From Zoroaster sp. YZ-2022 (lineage: Eukaryota; Echinodermata; Asteroidea; Forcipulatida; Zoroasteridae): 64,000 nucleotides of DNA. The notes under the pieces were generated by a model, which saw only the letters and a list, made by a program, of their open reading frames with translations, was not told the DNA's origin and did no database searches. Every line of letters starts with the position of its first letter. Position 1 is the stretch's first letter. The stretch is from NCBI GenBank assembly GCA_029582265.1, contig CM055822.1:4709057-4773056 (forward strand). Direction: 5' to 3'. Both the position numbers and the translations under genes were made by a program. Positions 24,049 through 34,832 of the stretch are shown one piece after another.

Positions 24049-25669
24049 GTAAGTACCTACGGGTCGAATGCGCCCGATTCTGAACACTTCGAAAGGCTGG
24101 GCGGGATGAGAGGAATTCATTCATAAACCAGGCTTTCGCACGAACTTCCGATTGCTATTTTATGTACATTGTTGGATAGCTGAAACTATAAGCTTTCTAA
24201 TGAGCTATTATGCATAAGATTTCACAGGTAAAGTAGTAAAATATTTTGATTTAAATTTTGATGTTTTTGTTGCGGGCGATGCGTTGTGCGTGTGGAGGGC
24301 TTTCGTCAAGCACGTACGACCTGAAAACCCTACTAATTTACTATATAAAAACATCAATTTTCTGATTGACCACCTTTCCTCCATTAACTTTATGTAGCAC
24401 AAACGTGCGTTTGTTTACAACTTTTTCCAAAACCAACCCCATAATTCATTGCGCACAATTCGATAAGGGCTTATTGGCCCTACTAATAGTATTAGTAATA
24501 CACACATGTTAGAATGGGGCGTAAAAACGAAACGGCTTACCGTCCAAATTACTGTCATAGGGCCTACCGGTTCGCTTTTTGTAACTGTCAAACCTGGTGT
24601 AGGCTGTACTTTTAACGATTTCAGCTTTTAGCCTATTCAGGTTTGAAAAAAAAAAATAATTTGGGGCAACTAATGTCACTGTCAGGAATATCTAAAACAC
24701 CCAGGACCCATGTAGCATTCTTCGTTGCTCATGCCCAGCCTCCACACCCCCCCAGGCAATCTACTGGACATGGGGTTGGATAATGTTCAGTGGCTGAGTG
24801 TTTATAATCGTTAAAGTGCATGTTTACGAGGGTGGAAACCAGATTGCGTCATGCAGACATGAACAGCGCCACCAAGTGGTTATCTTAGCTAGCTGGCTCT
24901 AACTCAAAGGTGACGTCAGATCTTCTGTAATAGCTCTTGCATAGCCTGGAAGATCTTCAGCACAATGTATATCCAAATGAACCCTTTGAACAGAATGCCA
25001 ATAGCCTGTCTTTATCATTGAGTTGGAAGACAGAGACCAGTCTATAGCCTATGGTGGCCCTGAGGGACACACAAGACTTTCATGTCTGGCCGATATTTGC
25101 CGAGTAAGCTAGGTAGCCCGGGAATAAAAGTCGCATAATTTACGTAAATTTCGACTTTTGTGAAAGTCGTGAAATTTTCCATGAAATTTGACGTCAATAT
25201 TTAGGTCTTGTTTGTCCCTCCAGGCTACCCATATAATAGCCTGATTCACCATCATGCTTTGAGCAAGGGCAACCACGTGTTGAAAGTTAGTCCCAAGTTA
25301 GGGGGGTCCCAAGTTGGGGGTCCTAATTGTGATGTCATGAATGAGTTATTACTAGGATCATGTATACATAAACAACAAATGTTCCAGAAGTTGGGAGGTC
25401 CATGATAAAAGCGAGTGTGGGGGTCGACCCCGACCCCCAGTGGTTGCGCCCTTGGCTTTGAGGCTCGTACGCGAATGAACACATGGTACGCGCACGCGTT
25501 GTGTACTTCTGCCATCCAAAATATCGCTAGAGATATTGTGCGGACGCTCATCATCACGCGCAAGGTCAAAGTTGAATCTCGGAAAATAAAATGGCGGCAG
25601 CAGCCAGTATTCGGCGTAATTCACGAGCCTCAATTGTGACATCAAATCTTCAGACCAGCTCTCTAGCAT
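24049..25669. other. non-coding with fragments of an uncharacterised repeat
   Basis: GACGTCAGATCTTC at 24912, GGAAGATCTTCAGCACAA at 24950 and GCTTTGAGGCTCGTACGC at 25455 belong to the same repeat vocabulary as 22025-22135. A short ACGTAAATTTCGACTTTTG palindromic stretch sits at 25120-25180. The frames here (25208-25669) overlap on both strands and have no domain. Confidence 0.35.
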
Positions 25670-26390
25670 ATGGTGTTCTATAATGTGGAATTCACGCGGC
25701 GCCTTTTTTTTTCTACGCGGCGACTTTTTTTTTTACGCGGGCAACTTTTTTTTTGGCGGCGACTTTTTTTTTTTTGGACGGCGACTTTTTTTTTTACGCG
25801 GCGACTTTTTTTTTTTTGGCGGCGACTTTTTTTTTTGGGACGGCGACTTTTTTTTTACGCGGCGACTTTTTTTTTTTGGTCGGCCAAATTTTTTTACGCG
25901 GCGACTTTTTTTTTTTTGTCGGCGACTTTTTTTTTTTTACGCGGCGACTTTTTTTTTTTACGCGGCGACTTTTTTTTGACGGCGACCTTTTTACGCGCGA
26001 CTTTTTTTTTGACGCGACTTTTTTTTTTTACGCGGCGACTTTTTTTTTGGACGGCGACCTTTTTACGCGGCGACTTTTTTTTTGGATTTGCGACTTTTTT
26101 TTACGCGACGACTTTTTTTTTACGGCGACTTTTTTTTTTTTGGACGGCGACTTTTTTTTTACGCGGCGACTTTTTTTTTTTACGCGGCGACTTTTTTTTT
26201 TTAGGCGGCGACTTTTTTGATTGGCGACTTTTTTTTTTTTTTACGCGGCGACTTTTTGTTTTTAAGGCGACTTCCGGGTTGTTGAGTGTTTAGATTCCTG
26301 CATATACTTCACGCGCAATGCGCTTTAACTGATCTACTTCCGGCATTTGTATTCTGGAACGACTGCATGGCACGATGAATCCATACTCCC
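25662..26390 (+). repeat. minisatellite-bearing dispersed repeat (family M), copy 1
   Basis: Left flank CTCTAGCATATGGTGTTC then TATAATG; right flank GGCGACTTCCGGGTTG, GAGTGTTTAGATTCC, CTACTTCCGGCATTTGTA and CGACTGCATGGCA. Between them, 25695-26275 is about 30 tandem units of 17-20 bases, consensus ACGCGGCGAC plus a run of 8-12 T, with variants GGACGGCGAC and GGCGGCGAC. The flanks recur in inverted orientation at 36549-36870 around a shorter array, so array and flanks move or spread as one unit. The 150-200 residue frames in the array (alternating FFF and RRL) are low-complexity artefacts. Confidence 0.85.
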
Positions 26391-27543
26391 AACTAACGCA
26401 TACATATTGTGGGGTAAGAGATACACTATACTATAGCTCATAGTTAAAAATTATGCTAATCATGTTTAACGTTAATGCTAATCATGAACATTTATTATTT
26501 AAAATTGCTCTGATGAGAATAATCTTTTTGGTTTCATTCTAAAGAGGGCTTTGGGTTTGCTTGGCTGCTGGGATGGTAATGATTTTCTCATTTGTAGAAG
26601 TTTGGTGGCCCTGTATTAAAAACAAGACGGGCCATAATGATAAATGTTATTGTTAGGTTTACTAGTTAGTGGTGTATCCCTTTTTTCAAGAATTCTACCT
26701 CACCCCTGCACTCCTTATTTGTTTTTGGTTGTATTTCCTTGTGTTTCTATAGTAGTAGTATTCCAAATTATAGGCCTGTACCAAGTCGCAGTTTTCTTAT
26801 TGTGCACATTAATGGTATCTGAGGGTGCGCCTCTATTGTAGAAGCTAGAATCTGCTTACATGATTATGTTTATTATTCCTCATGTTTCATACAGTAAAAT
26901 GGACAGAGATACTATCAGCACTCGGCTTGGAGCACATAATAGATAAGCATTTGTGAACCAGGAGTCACATCTCCAAGTGTAGCTGTATTTTTTCCACTCA
27001 GTTGATTAGCCTACTATTTATTGTTATCTAAAGCAGACATCCGGCACTGGTCTGCTCTGTTGAAACCTTTGAAATAGGGAAGAGACTGGAGTCTACACAA
27101 AGATGGAATGGTTAAGTGAGATTGGGAGGAAAGTTACTGCCAGTTTCTGGAATGTTCTAACCCTCAAAGAACCAGGGGCGGAATCCACCCCGATTGTGAT
27201 AATGTGGCAGTGCATTTTCCCCATGTTGCTCATATAGGTTTTTGCGTGACTTTTCGGCTGACCTTTAGCCCTATTTTGACTGGACTGAGGTGAGAAGGTC
27301 ATAAAAAGCCTGGCTCTTTGAGGGTTATGTCATGATTCTGTCTCAAGGTTAAGAAGAGGTGACTTTCAGAAGAAATGACATTGTCTCTTATTGCGGAGTA
27401 TTAGAGTAAAAGTAGTATATTTTAAATATGTACATTGCGGCAATAGATGCCATTTTTTTTGGAATGCAGTGCTGGCTTTAAACAATAATTCTTTCCATCC
27501 AAGTTTATTGCCAATGTTCACTGTATCAATATTTGTTTCATAG
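26391..27543. other. non-coding, possible intron or upstream sequence
   Basis: No repeat family recognised. The frame at 26644-26841 is hydrophobic but unsupported. Confidence 0.3.
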
Positions 27544-27649
27544 GGTCAGCCCAAGTAGCTTTGTTTCATCAGATACCGGAGTTTGGGTTACTATGTTTGC
27601 AAAAGTTGAGACAGAGTCAGAATCAAACAAAATGCAAGGAGAGCATATA
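27544..27649 (+). CDS. candidate internal exon, unknown protein
   Basis: After a TTTCATAG acceptor the exon has one leading base and then reads VSPSSFVSSDTGVWVTMFAK, VETESESNKMQGEHI, ending at ATA|GTAAGT in phase 0. Two continuations are compatible. At 27729 a TTTTAACAG acceptor gives ATSPFYQLS and a stop at 27758. At 28293 a TTATCTTCAG acceptor gives a longer exon in the phase-0 frame. No domain is recognised. Composition and both splice sites support a real exon. Confidence 0.4.
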
Positions 27650-28292
27650 GTAAGTAATGATCAAGTGTTCGATGGAATGGATAAATTAACCATGCAATCA
27701 CCAAAGCTGCACTTTTATCTTTTAACAGGCAACCTCACCCTTTTACCAACTCTCGTAATCTTTGTGTTGTCTCGCTGCTGCTCGCCGATTTTAAAGTAAT
27801 ATGAATTAATTGTATGAAATATTTCAAGGGTTTGCTTTTCTCAAAGTTATCATTTATTAAAGTTTAATAAAACGATTTCTTGGAAAATTAAATTTTGTTC
27901 CCCACCCTGGAAGTAGACAAAGTGACCACTATTGATTTTAATCCTGTAAAGAAGTGTTCTAAAAGACTTCTTCTACAAAGTTTACTATTAGCCTCGATGG
28001 TTTGGGGTACGAGTTGTTAGTACAAGTTGGCTGGGGTAGAAGTTGACCTGTTTCTCACATAACTAATAAGTACATAAAACTACTTTTTGATGCTTTTCAT
28101 GAAATGGAACTCATCTTTAAACATTTTAAAATACGCTGTGCCAAGGTATGAAAAGTCATATTCCAATCATTATTTGCATATTGCCGATAGTGTTTTATCC
28201 AATAAATCACTTGCAGTTAACTCACATGCTATTACAGTGCACATATTTTGTGTCTGTTATTCATTCCTTGTCATCTCTTGTTTTATCTTCAG

Positions 28293-28574
28293 CAATCAAG
28301 TGCTCTACCTGTAGTTCATACTATGACCATGTTTCAAAGTGTTGGCAACAACAACCATCTGAAAGACCAAGTCCAAAACGCTACGTATCCAGACAGGTGG
28401 AAGTACAAGATAAAGTGATGAAGTACACACAAGATGGTAACAGCAGCAAAGGTGGTGATCTTTGAAACTAGATGTGGAGCGAGATGTCATTGAGACTGTT
28501 CTGGATGTATTGAGGGAATCAACAGCAAACGACTTATTGCTGAGTGATTTGATCTCCAAACTTTTCCAATTTTA
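28293..28574 (+). pseudogene. candidate exon or broken gene fragment with a CxxC motif
   Basis: The acceptor TTATCTTCAG ends at 28292. In the phase-0 frame it reads SSALPVVHTMTMFQSVGNNN, then YPDRWKYKIK and stops at 28418. In another frame it reads IKCSTCSSYYDHVSKCWQQQ, then SPKRYVSRQVEVQDKVMKYT to a GATG|GTAACA donor at about 28436. A third frame just downstream reads KLDVERDVIETVLDVLREST and ANDLLLSDLISKLFQF before TAA at 28574. The second and third look coding and would fit together after a two-base shift, suggesting a broken copy or a sequencing indel. Which frame is used cannot be settled by eye. Confidence 0.35.
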
Positions 28575-28911
28575 ATGGAGAAGAGCTTCCAAAAATAATC
28601 AACGGAAATCCTTTTCCATAAGGCGAGTTTTTCATACATTAAGACGCATCCTGTCCGTGTGTGTATCTTGAAACTACTTTCATGGAAAAGGTATTGTGAA
28701 AATATATCACTATTTGCCAAACTTGTACGGCCTCTCCTAATGTAATGTAGCATTGTGATTGGATGATAACTACAAGTTGTGTATTCACTCCCATAAAATA
28801 ATTGGTCTATTGTTATTTGATATCAAGAGTTTGTTTATTAAATCCCACAATCATGCATTTTATGAATTACATGTAAGTAGGCTCATATAAACACTCCATT
28901 CTTTTTAACAG

Positions 28912-30422
28912 ATGTTCTCATCAGATGAGGAAAACGAACTTCCCGAAATATTTAGACGAATCCAGGAACAACGTGCAATGAGGTTTGTATTTGTATTTGT
29001 TTAGTAATGAAAGAAATTAACATTTTATGAAAATTAGTTTGTTCTAAGAAATATTAAACAGGTAATCTTAATGGTCATATCATATTTATATGTTTAATGT
29101 AAACAATATTTGGACAGTATTTTGTGTGCTTATTTTGCTTATACTTTATTGTTTATTTTGTTGACAGGGTGTTGACAGCATAGATGAAGGAACACAGTCA
29201 CCGATTATATAAACCAAATACTCCAATAACAGTGACATTCATGGTAATAGCATTTCAAATTTAGAACATGGACTCCACCTGTAATAAATTACTGATAATT
29301 TATCAAAAGTTAGGGTCTTATTGTCTGACATATAAAAACAAAATCGGTGTTATTACATTCGAATAGATTTCAATGAAATTTTGATTTGGCTTTTCTTTAT
29401 TAAAAAACAACCGTCATCACAATCCCCTCAGTAGAACATGTTTTCATCATGTTTTTGGGATACTTTGTGGGCCTGTTTTTATACTGTTTTCAGGAGGGAC
29501 TCAACATTTGGGATCCTAACAGCCATTTGGTGCAGTGCAGTCAGAGGGGGGAAGCATATTATGTTGTATTGTTATAATCAAGGATGCATGAAACCTCCAT
29601 CATACAATACAAATATTTTATAAACAATTTAAAAATCAGAGGTTCATGTTTTTATACTGTTTTCAGATTGTTTTAAAAATTATGTTTTTAAGTATAAAAG
29701 TAAAGCTTGTTTTCCTCTGTCAATATAGCTTTGTAGCTATACTGACAAGACTTTAGATTTTAATTCCACTAGGGTTTTAGCAAATGAACTATCATATGAG
29801 AACAAATGATGTTATCCTCTGTGGCAGCAATTCAGAATTGTGGTTCAGGTTTGTGAAAGATTTTTCATTTTCAAAAGGTAGTTCTAGACATTACAGAATT
29901 GCCTTGTTAGATGTGTGTCTTGATAATAGTCGTAAATAATTAGAGGTAACCTAAGTTCTTGGCATTTTATTTTCTTTTTGTTTACATTTCCACCGTTGAA
30001 TTCCTATGAACTCACACAACAGCCCCTCTAACTTTTATTACACAAAGACCGCTAACTTAGTTTTTAAGCCATCAAGCATAGATATTTGATAAATATGTAA
30101 AGTTGCACTTTAAATATAATTTGTAAGCATGCATATTGTACAAAGTGTTTCACCTATATGTACTTTCAGCAGCATCCATCCTCACAAACAACAGCCCTGT
30201 AGTAAACGATTAATGATTGAGGATGGTGATGACACAGAGGATGAACAGACCGCTGCATGTCTCACATGCCATCAATTCCCATCAGTTGAGGCTCTGCAGA
30301 AATGTGTTCATTGGTTACTAAACACATTTTTACTAAAAGATTTCCCTTGCTTTCTTCTTCCTCGAACCTTCACCAATGTTTTCATACAGACTTTACTTGA
30401 CATGTACAGACTCAACTTGTAA
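28912..30422 (+). CDS. two-exon gene, possible zinc-finger (UBZ-like) protein
   Basis: Exon 28912-28982 follows TTTTTAACAG and reads MFSSDEENELPEIFRRIQEQ, ending AG|GTTTGT in phase 2. Exon 30170-30422 follows TACTTTCAG with one leading base and reads SIHPHKQQPCSKRLMIEDGD, DTEDEQTAACLTCHQFPS, VEALQKCVHW, then a hydrophobic stretch to TAA. The phases join (AG|C gives Ser). The CxxC ... C/H arrangement in CLTCHQFPSVEALQKCVHW recalls UBZ-type fingers found near the N-terminus of G2E3/HECT-like invertebrate proteins, but no HECT domain follows here. A short alternative exon at 29168-29183 (TTGACAG acceptor) would instead give RVLTA and a stop. The last 30 residues may be intron read-through. Confidence 0.45.
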
Positions 30423-31397
30423 ATTAACTCAGATTAACCGTTTAAATGTGTCATCAGGTGTCAAATTACACTATTAAAATCAAAGTTTAATGTTTCCAAA
30501 AATCATATCTTATGAACAACACATAATGTTACAATTTTTTTACATATGAAAAGTCTTATTATGCTACAAATGACATAGGTGTGACCTAATTCTTTGAGTT
30601 TCTTCATAACCAAAAATACTGATCATCCTGATACAAACAAAGTTTAGCATCTTAGCAATACTGCGGTTTTAGTTTAACTTGGAGGTCTGAAACTTTAAAG
30701 AAATAACAATTATGATTTCTTGATTCACTTCAAAGTCAACACATCATGATGACATCATGAATTCAGTGGAATATAATCTAGTGGACCAAATTAACATTAT
30801 TCTCACAGCCAGAGAGACTGTTGTGGTTACATTTTGTAAGGGGGGGCTTTAAGGAGTTTCTTTTAAATGGTGACCTGTTTACAAAATGGATATGTTGCAT
30901 ACTTTTATTTTTTAAGTGATGATATATAATCTTTGGACTGTATCATACAGAAGGGATCTGAAATATCCTGATCCCATGTGCCTTATTACGACAATTTGGG
31001 GTAGCCAGCACAAGCCAGCATTCATCAACAAGGTGAAAGCGTAATTTTCACAGTTGTCATAAAATAAGTTTGTGTGTACCGTATGCAAACGTGCCTTTTT
31101 CAATCATGAAAAAGTATGAAAGGGTATTTTCAATCTATATGTATGCAGTATAGCCTACATATAACCATTTTTATTGTTAGTGTCTATGATTTCACGTCAG
31201 TATTCCTCACATAATGTTTGTACACATTAAAATAATATATATATTAAAATGTTTTTTAGTTCCCAAAGTGTGTTACTGTTCATATTTGAAGTTTTAACCT
31301 CGTTAAAGACTCTAAAAGTTAATTGCACAATCAGATTATAATTCATATCTACTTTTATAAATTTGTTAACACCCTCAGTAGAAAGATTTATAGATGA
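30423..31397. other. non-coding, weak family H trace at 30430-30620
   Basis: AATCAAAGTTTAATGTTTCC, ATCATATCTTATGAACAAC and TGACCTAATTCTTTGAG resemble the Helitron-like family body but are strongly diverged. No gene is supported in the remainder. Confidence 0.3.
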
Positions 31398-31642
31398 GCG
31401 GTAACATGATTATTATCTACTGCAGAATAGTTCTTGAAAGAATTTATCATGCTAATTATTCCCAGTAGATAAGGGATGGGGGGACTTTGTGAATTATCTT
31501 CACCGTCGCTAAGGAGATATGTCGCTATGGTCTCAACGTTTTGACTAGCATCATTCCCTCGATCCCTTATCTACTTGGTTAGATAAGTTATTTTAAGAAC
31601 CCTATTCTACTGCTAGAGTGGATAATCACATGGTGTTACCGC
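31398..31642. mobile_element. foldback element related to Penelope-like terminal repeats
   Basis: The left arm GCGGTAACATGATTATTATC, CTACTGCAGAATAG, GTTCTTGAAAG and AGTAGATAAGGGATG is repeated inverted on the right (ATCCCTTATCTACTTGG, TTAAGAACCCTATTCTACTG, ACATGGTGTTACCGC). Arms are about 95 bases around a 60-base centre. The outer motif GCGGTAACACCATGTG resembles the GCGGTGACACCATGTG end of the Penelope-like insertion at 43426, and AGTAGAATAGGGTTCT resembles AGTAATTAGTTCT there. The centre contains TCAAAACGTTGAGACC, similar to the ribozyme region of that element but degenerate. I infer a terminal-repeat-only derivative. Confidence 0.55.
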
Positions 31643-32243
31643 AAACAGAAACATATACCTCAGTAATATTTACAAAAGAAACTTGAATCACCAATTATGA
31701 GTATATACCACTTGTGTCATGCATTGGGTCAACCGTTTGGTTATGTTGTCTACACAATACTGTTACAAAATACTTTATAATAATAAGGCGCTTTTTCATA
31801 TTATGAAATTTAACCACAGACCTGATGCATTCAACTGTGCACATACTAAAGACTTCCATCCCCAAAATCCGTTTAAGGCTTTGATGGGTTCAGTTTTAAA
31901 AATAGTTTTGAGATAAATTTATGGGACTTTTCAAAGAATTTATGGAAAATTTTCGGAGAACTAATTTGTCAGCATTTTGGGAAACCCGAGGTACGCAACT
32001 GTTCAAGGAGTGTAGAGGTGCTTTGGGGGCACATATCCCCCAAATCACATACATGTTTAGTCTTTACATGGAGCTATAAAATGTTTTATAATAAAGATCC
32101 GTTACATACACAACAGAAACCACATTATAGATTTGGCTTTAAATCATATGGTGATTGAGAAATTGTTGTTTTAAACAAAACACTGTGTATTCACCCTGTG
32201 ATCTATTCAATTATGTATAAAATACATATTACAATATCACGAT
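31643..32243. other. non-coding, 3' of the minus-strand gene
   Basis: Downstream region of the gene ending at 32244. It contains candidate polyadenylation signals on the minus strand (TTTATT on plus near 32089 and elsewhere). No other feature seen. Confidence 0.3.
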
Positions 32244-34832
32244 TCACGATTTATGGTTGCATTTTATCCAACAGCCACTGAAATAATTTATGCCTTCTGT
32301 AAACGATGAGGGCATTCCCTTGTTATGAGTGCGAATTAGGTCCTGCACACGGCTCAAATTCTTCAATGCATCCATTCCTTGATGGTGAAGACGTAACCAT
32401 GTTTGACAGCTACAATTTCTTGTACTAATGGGAGACGGAAGTTCTGTGCCCTTTAAACAAAGTTTAAATAAAACAATATATATTTATATATTATTTTTCG
32501 TTAGGTAATGTGATTGTTTTAGTTTATTGTTTTAGTTCTTTACTGGTCTGTTTATTTATTTTAGCGACAAATTTTTTTATTTAGAATTTGCTAATCATCG
32601 TACCAAAGATGTGGTACAAAGTACATGAGGTCCGGCTTTCCAGGAGAGCAATAGCGCGTGTAACATTCCTTGTCCTGTGTTGATTCCACTGACCTTACCT
32701 CGTCCAGTTCAGATTGGATAATTTGTGTGAAAGAAAACCTCAGATATCTCGCAAAGATTAATAGTTGGGAAATTTAAAAATATAAAACAAATTTAAAACG
32801 AGTTTAATATATTTTCATTGTGTTTAATTTTTAAAATACACACAATTTCAAAGGGAAGTTTAAACCTCAATTTAAGTAACAAAATGAATGTTAAATTGAA
32901 CACTGGCGTAATGCCGATGTGCAGTCCAAAATGCCAATCTCAATCAAGTTTCTGAAGCTGTTCAACCAGTAGTTCACCATCATGTCAAACAATGCTCGCT
33001 AAAATCTCTCAATTCTGAATAATAAAACAAAAAAAATTTAATTGTTCATTTATTACTGAATTCAATGGGGCAATGGCACCGTTTTATGAAACATTAATGA
33101 GACACTTATCACTGCAGACAACATTTTTAAACTTGCATGAGTATTGTTGAAAAAAAGGAATCTTGTTTTCCTAAGGTAACAGTCCCTGTAAAATGCACCT
33201 GATTGCAGGAGAAGCTGATACATCACACAAGCGACTCTGTTGTAAGGGGGGAAAAATATCCTCATGGAACGCAGTTTGAATATCCGCACGTGTATTCTCT
33301 GTGCCCCATTCACCTGAATACAACGTGGCACAGCTAAGTATAAACAAATGAAACATTGAAATTAGAAACAAACATTGGGGAACAATACTGTTGATGAACT
33401 CAACAATGTATAAAAAAAAAATTAAAACATAACAAGTTTTACCCTGTAAATTTAGAATGTTGTTTGGCACCTTTTTCAGTTTAAGCCACTGAATATCCCA
33501 CTAGTAAGACCCAAAATTATTTCTAAATCTTAGATCGTTGTGATATTGTAATGATGACAAACATCATGTGAAATGAGTTTCTGTGTTACAAATTGTTGAT
33601 GTAAATAATCGTATTTACGTGATATTTAAAAATGTAATATAAACAATACTGTTTATTATTTTTCATAAACGATAAAAAGAAGTTAGGCTCATAAAACTTC
33701 TTGCACGTTATATTTTTCATTCTTATGTATGGATTTATGAATTTACAAAACGATTTTGAGACATATTCAGATCATCAATACCCAAAATTAATTAGCCCCC
33801 ACATCACCTTGAATTTCTTCAAAAAGTCCACGAAATATGAGGCTGTCACTGTAGAACTGATCGAAAGTTGCAACCTTAGCCAAAACCAATCGACGGGAAA
33901 AAAACTAAAATAATGAATTACAAAATTATACATGAAATACAAAAAAACCACAATGGAATTTTTCTGAAACCTTTGTTCGGAAATCTATGAGTCAAGGGCA
34001 TGATAACTATTTAAAACAAAATGACGATCGAAACAAATCAATAATACAACATAAGTAATAGAAGCAACAGTCATTCAAAAGTTTGAACTGATTTAAAAAG
34101 TAATGTTTCCATTTTTATAGGCCTTCACTTTGGCCAGAAGACTTCAAACTTTATGTTTTATTGTTTTTCCTTTTCGCAGTGGGCAAGCTTGCGGGGGCCT
34201 CGTCGACATGTTCCCACAGAAAATAGTGTCCCCAGGTGCACCTAATATCACAGTGGAAATTGTGGATGAGGCTATTGGGCACCGAACAGACAAACAAATA
34301 TTCCCCTTTATTGATCTACACATTAATAAACATATTATGGTTCTATTTTTTTGAAAGGACATTACTTGCATTCACTGTCATACCTGTCAATAGCGCCATG
34401 GTGGATGCCAAAAACCGTAAGTTCTCAGTTTGTCGTGGCTGATCTATGTGGAGAGTACAATTAGGTCCCAAACTTGTACCTCGTCGTTCTGTAGTCGCAG
34501 CCTCCCACGACTTTCGACGCCTTTCGGGATCAAGCATCCTTTGGCCTTCAATGACAGCATCTCAAGGAAAAGTTAGATTATACAGTTGACTTTTGTTTCC
34601 CAAAATGGTTTGATAAATTAAAATATTTTGTAACTGTTTTTAATCTAATCAGGTTATAATAAATTGCTAGTAAACTTACAGTCACTAATAACACATCATT
34701 TTTATTACATTAAATCACCCATCTTGGTAATTTGTGTTTACCTTTGCACATGAATACCATATCGAAGGCATTCTTCGCCCCATCGAGCGGCAATTCCGCA
34801 AGGTTTCTGCCACTGCCTTGTGGTAGTTCTAT
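32244..34832 (-). CDS. multi-exon gene, unknown function, at least six exons
   Basis: Minus-strand exons in transcript order: 34742-34832 (IELPQGSGRNLAELPLDGAK, ends phase 1, GTAAAC donor); 34384-34560 (two leading bases, AVIEGQRMLDPERRRKSWEA, GPNCTLHIDQPRQ, ends phase 1, GTATGA); 34150-34271 (tentative, SSTISTVILGAPGDTIFCGN, weak GTTTGA donor); 33808-33874 (VATFDQFYSDSLIFRGLFEE, phase 1, GTGATG; acceptor could be at 33904); 33199-33313 (EWGTENTRADIQTAFHEDIF, phase 2, GTGCAT); 32699-32738 (FSFTQIIQSELDE, phase 0, GTAAGG); 32244-32450 (GTELPSPISTRNCSCQTWLR, LHHQGMDALKNLSRVQDLIR, TGA). Every junction except around the tentative exon agrees in phase with AG-GT ends. The start lies further right, perhaps beyond 34.9 kb. 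No domain recognised; NCSCQTWLR and GPNCTL are the only cysteine clusters. Splice consistency over several exons is the main support. Confidence 0.55.

Noticed and set aside
25670..26293. Long open frames of 98-207 codons rich in Phe, Arg and Leu
   Set aside because: They are translations of the CGGCGAC-poly(T) minisatellite in several frames and have no start context or homology.
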